From Hybos culiciformis (lineage: Eukaryota; Arthropoda; Insecta; Diptera; Hybotidae): 64,000 nucleotides of DNA. Shown here in pieces: positions 25,756 to 36,451 of this stretch. The stretch's first letter is position 1. The number at the start of each line of letters is the position of its first letter. The notes under the pieces are model-generated. The model had not been told where the DNA came from, made no database searches, and saw only the letters and a list, made by a program, of their open reading frames with translations. Both the position numbers and the translations under genes were made by a program. The stretch spans positions 91,349,213 through 91,413,212 of the forward strand of contig OZ023274.1 in the NCBI GenBank assembly GCA_964007475.1, in the 5' to 3' direction.

Positions 25756-27205
25756 AAAAGGTTTAAAAGATTTTTTAAAAGGTTTTTGACGCCAAAGTTT
25801 TTTTTTCCGCATAAAAAACTTTAAAAAAATCTTATAGCCTGTTTTTCAAACTTTGTACCATCAAATTATGGGCCGAAGTAACTTCCAGCGTTTTTATTAA
25901 AATCAAACACGTTTTCTTCAAAAATAATAAATTTTTTCCTCAAAATTTCCAGAAAAAAAAAATATATAATTATCTTGATTAATTTTTCTTCATCATGAAG
26001 AAATAAATACCATTTATTTTATCAATTTTCAAATTTAGTCAAAAATAAATTGAATAAAATTTTCGTAAATCCGTTTTTTCAGTTTATTAAAATTTTTTTT
26101 TCATTTCAAATAAAAATTCTTTATTGTGAAAATATTTTTTTCAAAATTTTAAAGAAATTTTATTCAAAATGCAAAAGGCGAAGAATATTTTGTTAAATTT
26201 TATTTTTATTCAAAGTGACAAAATGATGCTGCTAAAAATATTTAATTCAACAAAATATATTCAAATAGAAAAAAAAATTAACAAAACGCTATTTAAAGTG
26301 AAGAAATGAGGTGTTAAATATTTAATAAAATTTTTATTTAAAATCACTACAGTTTTTTTTTTCAGTGTAATGAGTAGAATAATAATTGAAAATAGGTTAT
26401 GCATGAAATTTTATCACTTTCTATATACATAAATCTATGCATGTACAATGTACCTACATACATGAAATGTAGTATATAAATATAAAAAGTATAGAAAGAA
26501 TATAATGTAAATTTAAAAAGAAAAATATTTGAAAAATAAAAGTAATTGCTATCTTTCAGTAGACGATAGCTATTGTAATAAGATATAAGGAATTCATCAT
26601 AAAAGAATTCAAAATTCTGAATTTAAAATTCCTAGTGTAAATTTTACAATAATGAAATATCAAAACGCTCTGGGACGGGTTTTTGTAATTCATAATACAA
26701 AAAACATCAGGAATTTGAAATTCAGTATTCAGTCCTACAATAAATTTCTACAATAAATCTTACAATTAATAAGTTAATATTAATAGGAATAAAAAAAGTT
26801 AGAACACTAAAAAATTGGAAAGGAATTTAAATATTAAATATTTTTAATATTTTTTAAATTTTTCAAAGTTATTTTCGCCTCAAATTCCGTAGTGTAGTTC
26901 AAACTTTCAAGCCTGTTTTTAGCAAAAACATTTATTTTTACTTTTAAAATTTGCTCTCCTGAAAGTAATGAATAGTAAAAAAAACTCTCTAGTTTTGGAA
27001 ATAAAAGTAACTATCATCAGAAAATCAGTGACAAAACTCTTAAGTATTTTTAACATGAGAATAATTATATTTAATTGTAAAAAAACAAAAAATTTAGTCA
27101 CACAACTAAGCAATTCAAAAACTAATAGAACACGTCACAAATATGTACCTGCATTTTGAATTATTATTTCAAGTAAATCCAAATTAATCGAATTCCTTTT
27201 CTTAG

Positions 27206-29608
27206 TATACGTTAGATTCCAAACCAAAACAAGATTCTGATCAATTCATAAAGGAATACAATCGAGAAGCATCAGAAATATGTAATCGTTTGACTACATT
27301 TGAGTGGAGATATGCTATTAACTCAACAGATTACAATAAGCGAAGAATGCTAGAACAAAAATCTATTTCATCGAAATTTGAATGCATTAGTTGGAAAAAA
27401 GCAATTGTCATTGATTTAGGGCTTGTATCAGACACTATTGTTAAACGACAATATGAAAAACTCTACCAACAAGGTCGGTGTGGTCTTGGAGAAACTAAAT
27501 TAATGGAATTGCAGCACATATTATCAATTATGAAAGATAATTATAATGGTGTGAAAATTTGTCCATATCCAGGAAACAGATTAACATCACAAACAGCGAA
27601 TTCTCCAATTTCACAAAATTATGTTACAACTTTTTCAAGTCAACCGTTCACAACAATATCAGCACCAGCTAATTATGTCAGAGCAACAACCGCATATTGT
27701 GATTTGAAAATTTCCGAAATTTCTAGGTAAATACATTAATATATAGAAAAAAATTTGTGATGTTCACATAATTAAATGTTTTTTATTAAAAGGGTAATGC
27801 AAAAAAGTAGATCTGATTCAGAACTTCGTTATATGTGGAATTCTTGGCGTGACATAACTGGTCCATCGATACGAAACACCTTCATGCGCTACATTGATTT
27901 AGCTAATCAAGCAGCCAGAGCACAAGGGTTTCGCGACGCTGGCGATCAAACAAGATCGGCTTATGATGATAATGAACTTTATTTCACAGTTCAAGATCTT
28001 TGGTACAAAGTTCAGCCATTATATAAACAACTTTTCACCTTTGTTCGAAAAGGTTTGTATCAATATTATGGAGAGACAATTGTTCGTAATGACGGTCCTA
28101 TTCCTTCACATTTACTGGGAGATATGTGGGCCCAAAATTGGCAAAGTATAATGGATATAATAAAACCAGGATATCGCCAAATGCCAGATATAACTAGTGA
28201 AATGGTCAGACAAGGTTACACACCACTCAGAATATTCCAAGCTGCTGAAGAGTTTTTTACCTCAATGGGACTACCAGCTATGTTACCTGAATTTTGGAGA
28301 AATTCTGTGCTACAAAAACCCAATGAGATTTATACAGATTGCTCCATGACATCATCATGGGATTTTTGTAATAATATGGATTTTAGGTGAGTATTATATT
28401 TTCACTATAATTATAAATATTAATATAGTTTCCGATTTTTTATGAAAATAAAATATGTATTAATTTTTTAGAATCAAACAATGCACTCAAATTACAATTG
28501 ACGATTATATCAACGCACATCGTGAAATGACACATATTCAATATTTCATGCAATATTCAAGTCAACCTTATATTTTTCGAGAAGGGCCGAATCCTGGTAG
28601 GTTAAAATTTAATTTATATTTTGATTTAAGTGAAAGTTTATAAACTCCGGCGATTAATTAATTATAATTTATTTGTTTAGCATTTGATCAAGCTATTTCA
28701 TATGCAATTGGCTTGTCCATATCAAATCCCTCACATTTACAGAAAATTGGATTATTACCAAAATCAATTGAAACGGAAACTAGCAGTTCCATGATAAATA
28801 TTGAGTATTTATTAATGTTAGCGTTACAAAAATTACCTTTAATGGCATGGAGCTTAAGCTCTGAAAAATGGAGATGGCATGTATTTGAAAAGGGTCCAAT
28901 AGGGATGAATGGACGTTGGTGGGAACTTAAATTACGTTATATGGGTCAGTTTTGTTTTTAAGTTAATTAACTGAAAATGGTACCTTTTGATGTGATAGCT
29001 TATGTACATTATAAATATTTTAATTAATGATTTTTTAGGTATCATTCCAACTAATCGTAGAAGTAACGAATATTTTGATGCTGGAGCTCAAATTCAAATG
29101 ATATCTGATCAAGATCATATAAAATATTTTATTTCCACAGTATTAGAATTTCAAATTTTTGCTGAATTATGTTCAGTTAGTAATCATGCAGGTCCTTTGC
29201 ACACTTGTGATATTTATAGATCTCGAGAGGCAGGAAAAATTTTGATGTAAGTGTAATTCATTTTAAATTTTTATAAATACGTACTTTGAAATGAGAATAT
29301 TGAAATATTTTTTAAGGGATGTTATGCAGAAAGGTGCTTCTTTGCCGTCAGGCCAAATAATATCAGTATTAACCAAAGGAAAGACAATAAGGCTAGAAGT
29401 TCAACCATTATTAGAATTTTTCAGGCCATTAGAAGCATGGTTGGAATTACAAAATCGGGATGAAAAAATTATTGGTTGGAATTCAAATATGGATGATGTT
29501 AATTTATTTATTCAACCTTTTTATTCTTCTTCTACAAAATATTTATTAAAACATGATATAATAATGTTAGGATTTTTTATAAATTTTGTTTTTCATATCG
29601 TTAATTAG
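27206..29608 (+). CDS. Catalytically inactive ACE-like protein (M2 family, Ance-3 type), 5' end missing
   Basis: A homologue of angiotensin-converting enzyme. Exons are 27206-27726, 27793-28386, 28472-28596, 28681-28944, 29039-29246 and 29317-29608, with all phases consistent (667 codons plus stop). The first recognised exon enters in phase 0 right after an AG. An in-frame stop precedes it, so a signal-peptide exon lies upstream. The zinc motif HEMGH of active ACE reads REMTH (first His to Arg, within HREMTH near 28525). The third ligand Glu of HEAIGD is Gln (FDQAIS). The substrate His of KFHVPN is also replaced (QIQMIS). Other landmarks are intact: MWAQNW, CDIYRS with its Cys, GPLH, FDAGA and EIYTDCSM. 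The C-terminus ends with a hydrophobic tail ([15 protein letters not shown]), a likely membrane anchor. The fold should be kept but peptidase activity lost, as reported for insect Ance-3 and nematode ACN-1. Orthology to Ance-3 specifically is inferred. Confidence 0.88.
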
Positions 29609-30030
29609 TTATAAGAACAAGAACTACAGTACTTATTTTTTTTTAAGTATATGTAAATTAAATTATCTTAATTAAATTAAAATTATATTAATTAAAAAAA
29701 AAAAAATTTTTTTTGATTATTTACCAAAAGTATCCTCGATCTAGTGTGTTTGTCAAAAGATTGAACCAGAAAAATAAAAAATGTTAATATTTTTTTAAAT
29801 TATGTCTAAAAATTACTGAGTAGGTATAGGTATGTAAATGCGCTTCATTTTCCTAAAAAGGAAAAACATCAAATCTAGTACATAAACCCATAAATCTTAA
29901 TAAAAAAATCATGACAATAACATTACCTTATAAAAAAAAATCCTTGTCAATTTTTATTTAATTAAAAAAAGCTGAAGTAATTTAATAATAGGTATACACC
30001 ATATATTTACATATATAAACTGAAAAAATA

Positions 30031-33000
30031 ATGTCAACAGGTTTTTGGCCAATATTCAATGAGCAATCAATAAATGCAATTGACTTCGGCCTATCCCAGA
30101 AGGTAAATAAGATTTTTTACTAAATGTAGAGTCAAAGCTCAAGATTATTATTAATTACTCATTGTTTTACTTTAGAAGCCAGCTCCAAAAGGAAAAACCG
30201 ACAAACCAACTGTTATTGAGTATTTCAACGATCTAGAAATTTGTATATTACCTAAAAAATACCAAGAAAGAATTTATGCTTGGAAAAGACCAAATGAATT
30301 TTTCGAAGATCATTGCAAAATTCAAATTTTTAATGAATGTTCGGAAGACATACATTTTTATAACGAACAATTAATTGACTCAAGTTATTATATTCATATA
30401 ATGGATTCATTTGAAATTCTTAGAAATTTTAGGAATTGGGATCCTGATACATTCAAGGATTTCGGTTTTTGTGAATGGCGTCCCACCAATCATATATATT
30501 CTGGTGAAAAATTCAAAATGAAAATTAAACATCAATGTAAAATTAATAGTTATGGCAAGTATGCAGTTAGATTGTATCACTGCGGTTCTTGGAGAATAAT
30601 TATTATCGACGATAGAATTCCAGTTGATTGTCGTGGAAAAATATTAATACCAAGCATTTATAAAGAATCAAATTTAGAATTATGGCCAATTCTTCTAACG
30701 AAAGCAATTTTAAAATTAAATTTCTGTCAAGAGGAGGATAACAATTTTTATAAAGGTAGATTATATAATTATTAATTTTGAAGAAATTTTAAAAGAGGTA
30801 CAAATCAATTTTTCTTTTATTTTGTCGTCGTATTCTGTTTGGAGTAAAATAAATATACAGAAGCTGAAAGCTGACCTGAATATTTGAGCTTGCTACAAAG
30901 TTCTCTTTTATTTCTTTGATTTGTTGCAGTTATTTTAATTTCTAAGCAAATAATTTAATTACCTATTCTAGAGGATTTTCGTCTCTCAATGTATAATTCG
31001 GTTAGGTATATTATAAGTATAAACTTCACGCATTTAAATATATGAGTTTTTTCATGCTCTCAATTTAGATCAAAGACAAAGACAAAAATATTTTATACAA
31101 GAATCAAAAATTGAAAGACTTGATGTAATCAGTATTCTATTAAGTTGGCCCTTAGAAAAACTAGTATTAAATGGAAAATTTGAGACTGATATTTGGAATG
31201 AAATATCCCAGATTATGCCTAATTATGAAATTCCTGAAGAATCTTCAGATATATGTAATAGAAATAGGAAAAGTTCCGAAATAACATTAAATCCAAATTT
31301 TGAGAAAAAATTTCAATTAATAACAATGGGCCATTTGATTTCCAACGAAGAAACAGACATATTTTGCAGATTAAACGTAATTAGAGAAATTCTTTGTTTA
31401 GAATGTAGAGAATCAAATTTAAAAAAAAAATGTGAAAATATTGAAATTGAAAATTGGAAAACATTCAGGTACGATGCATTCATTGATTCATAGTTTATTA
31501 TAGCATAAGTCGTGAAATTATAATGTCTTTTGGAACGGTTGATTGTCTCTTGTCAACTTCAAAAATTATCTTTAAATGGATTTATTGTTAATATATTTAA
31601 TAAAGTCAGATATAATTTTGTAAATTACAGATGGATGTATTGGGCAATAAAGAAAAATATATGGCGACCTTTTGATCCGAGAAATTGTAGGTTCTTGTTA
31701 GTGAATACATCTAAATCAAAATTTGAACTTTATGTTAACTTTATCGAATCAGAGCATTTAAAGGTGAAAGTTGATTTTGAACTTCTATAATTTTAAAAGG
31801 ATATTTATAACAAACCCGGATTTTTTCACTTATATAAGATGCTGATTGACTCTTATTATTTGGTGTACAGTGTCTCAATTCTGAGTTGCATTGAAATAAA
31901 CGAATCATTTCATTAAAAATTTTATACAAATATTATAATTGTTTATATAAAACAAATTTTTTTTACTCTCAGATTCTTAAAAATGATTCATCCGGGAGCA
32001 ATATTAGTAAGTAATAGTATTATTACATATATTATTTTATTTATTCAAGTCAGTAAATAAGTTTTTTTTAATTATAATTGATTTTAGTTCTAACAGAAAC
32101 ATCATCAGAGGTTTGGTTTGATTACAATAAAATTATTCATTTGTTGCAACATTTTAAAATATTTCATAGACCGAAAACTTTTGAACAAATGTTTACAATT
32201 TCTGATGAGTTAGAATCATCAAACATTGATGCAAAATCTGCATCCAAGGATCCAAAAGTTGAAAAAACTAATAAAAAAATTTGTCGAGTTTTACCTGAAT
32301 TAATTGAAATATGCAAAGATGATGAAATATACTTTATCAGTGACAATATAAAGCAAATTAAAACAATCTGGGAAATTAATTCAATTCAATGTATTGATTC
32401 AAAATGTCATAATGTTGTTGAATTATGTGAATATCAATGGACTTGCCCAAGGAATGCAAAAAGTGTAATTAAACTCAACACCCTAGGTTCTATTTATGAT
32501 AAATATGATTTTCCAGAAGGAAGATCTGTTTACAAACTAAATCTAACTTGTTCGAAATTTAACCTTCGAATTTTTGTTAAGGAATCAATTAAATTTACTT
32601 CGCAGCTTCCATTATTGCTTGAAGAATTAAATTCCGAAAGCCAATTAATGATTTATTACTTTAATAATTTAAAAGATAAATTTATGCAATTAATTAAAAG
32701 TGTTGGCCAGCTAGAATTTCCATCAAAGAAATTTGAACTTTTTAATATTATTCTGGATATTCCTTGTAAAGAATACAAAGATATAAAATGTTTTAAAAAT
32801 TTTATTTTAGAAACTTTTTTCAAACTTTTTTATGAATATTTGCTCACTTTAATGGAGTGTGAAGTTGTTAAAATATTCAAACGCATAATGATGTTTATTG
32901 AATTTAAGAAAAGTGAATCCAAGCCAAGAAGTGAAATTGATAAAAATGAGATAAAATTATATAATAGATTAAAAAATGAAACTTGTGATTGTACGCCATT

Positions 33001-34677
33001 CAATTGTCAAGATGGACCTATAAGATGTATTAAATCGAAGAAATCAAAAATGAGAAATAGCAATAGTGTAAGCTCTTAATTATATTCTTTTTTTTACAAA
33101 AATTTAGAACTCGAAATCGAAATACAATAAAAAAGAAGTACATAAGGAGTTATTTATGTACTATTATAATTATAATAGGTTGAAAATTTTTTGTCCGTAA
33201 AAATTTTTCACCAAATCAGTAATTCTCATAAAAATTTTCTGTACAATTAAATGCCATGTAATGATTAATTTATTAACTTGTGGAAAACTATAATTTTAGA
33301 ATGAAAACGTAATAATGAATCAAAACCAACACAAAGTATGTGATTGCCCATCAAAAAAAAATCCAATTTTTAGTGACGAAGATCTAAAGAGAATTCGTAA
33401 TAATGCAGCAATATTAATCCAAAGTAACTTCAAAGGATATTACGTTCGATTACTACTGAAATCTGTTTCAAATCCGAAGCGATTAGTTTACTTCAAATGT
33501 AAATTAAATGAATTTTTTGATAAGTATTTTACGAAAAATTCAAATCTAATGTTTGATTTTGTGCGACAATTCTTTCTAACAAATTTTAAAAATTTTGAGC
33601 ATAATAATTCACTTGAAATTCCAATAAAACTAGATATTCCAATTGGTTCTTTTTATTTAGCATATATGGATTTCACTAACATTTTAAGATTGGAAAAATT
33701 TGAATCAATGATTAACAACGCTAACAATTGGATTCCAATAAAAATTGGAAAATTTTATTGTTGTTCAGAGCAAACCCAGAAATATATTATTTCCATTAAA
33801 CCACAACATGGAATAGAATTTCATTTAAAAATCTTCGATAACGATTTTTGTGAAGAAATTTCTTGTACAAATGATTTAGTTTGGTGCTTGAAAAGAAATT
33901 TTAATGGCTATAATTTGATAATTTATGGTTTCGCAGAACAAGAATTTCCTGTTATGCAATGGTATTTGAATATTGCTTATCCAAGGCATTATCCTTTGTT
34001 GAAGTTTATTAAAATTGAAAAAGAACCTCAAATTTGCGAAACTTTTACAGAAAACATTATTTTGAATGATTTTCAAATATTTGAAGACTTGGGTGTAAAA
34101 TATGAAGGCATTGATGAAGATAACGATTCTATTTGTAAAGTAAATATTATTTTAGAAGAAAATACGCAGATATTTTTGTTTTTCCATTCGTCTTATTCTG
34201 AAGATAAATCAACACCAGTTAAAATATATTTCGAACTGATTGATAATGTCAAACGAAAAAACCTATGCAAGAATGTGTTTTCAAACAAATGGACGAGTTG
34301 GAAATATTTAGAAAATGGACAATATTCAATCATTTTTACATTGAATCGAAAAATCTGTAGCCGTGGAAGTTTTGTAAATATTTTATAACTAAGCTTAGTT
34401 TTCTTTTCTGCCAAATCTCTTAATTACTTTTACATACAAATCAGTCTAATCAGTTAAGACAGTTAGAAATACATATAACCAATATTTTCAATTTTTCACT
34501 CATAAGGAATACGTTCGTAAATTTTCAAAACTCTTTATAATTACTTTTCAGAAAAGTTCAGAAGAAGCCTCAACTAATGGAATTTTTTGGAAGCTTACGT
34601 TAGCTCACTCCCACAACACTGCAATTAAAATCATCAAATCGAGTTCGAATCGGAATAGCATTGAGGAAAATAATTGA
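30031..34677 (+). CDS. ADGB: Androglobin-like protein: calpain-like region, degenerate globin-like region, IQ motif
   Basis: Exons are 30031-30102, 30176-30755, 31069-31468, 31631-31763, 31973-32006, 32088-33067, 33300-34373 and 34552-34677. Phases agree and the product is 1132 residues (vertebrate androglobin ~1670). Matches to androglobin in order: AWKRP, NSYGKYAVRLYHCGSWR, ELWPILLTKAI and ILLSWPLEKL in the calpain-like N-terminal part; EVWFDYNKIIHLLQHFKIFH in the middle; and an IQ-type calmodulin motif (AAILIQSNFKGYYVRLL, about 33401-33451). The last exon (IFWKLTLAHSHNTA) matches the late androglobin segment YWILRLVTEHNES, and this exon decides the end. Without splicing at 34373 the frame would stop at 34388. 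The stretch corresponding to the permuted globin shows no obvious proximal His, so heme binding is doubtful. Androglobin is linked to sperm flagella in mammals; a testis role here is inferred only. The long disordered parts and C-terminal coiled coil of vertebrate androglobin are absent. Confidence 0.85.
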
Positions 34678-34824
34678 TTGATTTTATTTTCACTATCTTA
34701 AACATAAAAAACTGAAATGTAAAGTTTTCTTTTCAGAAGCTCTATTTAGAATAAAAAAAAAATCAAAATTTGTAAAAAAAAACAAAGATCGTTTTTCATA
34801 TATTCATTCCAAAAATTCAAAAAA

Positions 34825-34940
34825 TTACTGTGGTAGGTTCTGATTGGAAACCTTATCCCGTTCGTCTTTGTTACGGTTCTGCAGAAAGTTTGTGATCAAC
34901 AAAATGTTTCGCAGACCGATTAGAGATGGCCAGGCCTGAT
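34825..34940 (-). CDS. Candidate terminal coding exon of an unidentified small protein
   Basis: Read on the minus strand, an acceptor TATCTTTAG at 34941-34949 is followed by 2 + 37 codons and a TAA (34825-34827). The peptide contains AWPSLIGLRNILLITNFL then QNRNKDERDKV, that is, a hydrophobic stretch followed by a charged tail. Base composition is close to balanced, unlike the flanks. I did not recognise the family and found no upstream exon between here and lunapark. On the plus strand the same block holds only a short frame. A structured RNA is an alternative. Confidence 0.3.
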
Positions 34941-36162
34941 CTAAAGATACAAATAAAAATAGTTACATAATAAAAAAGCATTATATAAAGTTAACACAAT
35001 GTTTTACAATTTTATTAATATCATTAAATTCTGGTGATTTGATTCAAAAAATATTTTATAAATTCATTTTTTCAAATATTTAAAAAATATAAAACTTTGA
35101 CAACATATTATAAATATTTTAAATAATTACAACCAAGGATAATATATATGATTACAACTATAATATTTCATTTAAAAGAGAAAAAATTAAAATTTTTGTA
35201 GACTTTCAATAATTCTGGAAATGACTATTCATTTGATATTTTATAATCACTTGTAGAAGTTTGGGTTAGAATTTAGTTTAAAGCATTAATTATTATATCA
35301 ATCAATCATATTTCCAAAACAAAACATGTTTGAATTACGTTATATGCATATTTTTTTTAATGACATGACTATGTTAAAATATTAAAATATTCTAACTAAA
35401 ATCACAATTTTTAATCAAAAAATGGAATAATCACTGCATTTTCGAATTTTTCTTTGGTTTGCGCATAATCACCGCTATGCTTATAATTTATTCATAAAAT
35501 AAATATTGCAAACGAATGGCTATAAACATTATTTTCACAAAAAAATTATTTGTTTCATCGGTTAACTGTTTTTAATTAATTCAAGAAGAATCTGGTACGT
35601 ACAATCTTGGAATAATATAAAAAAAAATTATTTTCAATCCTTTTTCACTCCTTTTTGGATTGAATTAGAAAAAAAAAATTTACTTAAAATCAAATAATAT
35701 TCAAAATCAATTAATTTTATTTTTAAATTTCTCGAAAAAATGCTCATACACATTTTTTGACCCACAATAAGTCCATAAATTAAATGATATTGTTTTTTTT
35801 TATAATTCAATGTTGTAGTAAAACAATTAAAATAAAATAAGTTAAAATTAATGAAAAAAAAAATCATTTTCACAAAAAAAATTGGATATTTAAGAAAAAA
35901 ACTTATTGTCTACGTTTACTTTATTGAGATTATTTTCATTTCACTTATTAATCATATTGTACATTTTATTAGTTTTATTCTTATTTTTTGAAAATTATTT
36001 AAGATTAGATACAGGAAAACTGTCTAATGCTTCATCTTTTTTGAAATAATCAATCAAGATTTTTGCAAAAAAAACATAAAAGATCTAAACGAAACCATTT
36101 AAAAAATAATAAAAAAATTCATTTGTAACTCCAACTTTAAATTCAATTTTTTTTTTTCTTAG

Positions 36163-36209
36163 CTTTAAAACTGAAAAAAGACAAGCTTATAAAACCGTAA
36201 TTCTCAAAG
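36163..36209 (+). other. Possible 47-bp exon with strong splice sites
   Basis: A long T tract ending TTCTTAG (36156-36162) precedes 47 bases that are open in one frame (FKTEKRQAYKTVILK), followed by GTGAGT. Both splice sites match consensus. No neighbouring exon of the same gene could be assigned. Confidence 0.2.
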
Positions 36210-36451
36210 GTGAGTGCTTTAAAACAGGCAAACATATACCTGGGAAAATTGAGATAAAGTAGAATAATTTTAGAATATTCTTTCAGCAAGAGAAAAAAAA
36301 AACATAAAACTAGATTCTAAATCTATCTGATTTAAGTAATAATAAAGATGAAAGAACTTGCGAAATAAATTTAAAAGAAATAAAATTATTAGTAAAAAAA
36401 ATATTTTAAAATTAAAAAAATAAATAGGTGATGTAAATCGTATTCCTTGTT

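Larger units (their letters stand above)
23961..26367. mobile_element. TA-flanked non-autonomous DNA element with nested hairpins
   Basis: The left end CACTGAACCAAAA (preceded by TA at 23959-23960) and the right end, whose reverse complement reads CACTGAAAAAAAAA (followed by TA at 26368-26369), form short inverted termini. This layout would fit a Tc1/mariner-type TA target duplication. The interior has no transposase frame. It is built of variants of a GAAGAAATTTATTC-like motif and contains two long inverted repeats: arms 24340-24435/24456-24551 and 25433-25552/25630-25755. I infer a foldback-like non-autonomous element. The family assignment is uncertain because the termini are short and A-rich. 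Confidence 0.5.
18728..27205. other. Gene-free AT-rich interval between CPCFC and the ACE-like gene
   Basis: Open frames in this 8.5 kb are short, overlapping and low-complexity. Two things stand out and are listed separately: a GC-rich patch near 21672-21742 and a 2.4-kb element at 23961-26367. An upstream exon of the ACE-like gene (signal peptide) should lie somewhere upstream of 27206, but I could not identify it here. Confidence 0.5.
34678..36451. other. Interval between androglobin-like gene and lunapark, with exon-like islands
   Basis: Mostly AT-rich sequence without a supported gene. Two short islands look exon-like and are listed separately: one on the minus strand at 34825-34940 and one on the plus strand at 36163-36209. 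The open frame at 35634-35873 (-) is low-complexity and was not accepted. Confidence 0.4.

Noticed and set aside
5774..27726. Direct splice of the 5774 signal-peptide exon to the first ACE-like exon
   Set aside because: Donor phase is 2 but the acceptor at 27206 needs phase 0, and the alternative acceptor at 27216 needs phase 1. A direct join breaks the frame.
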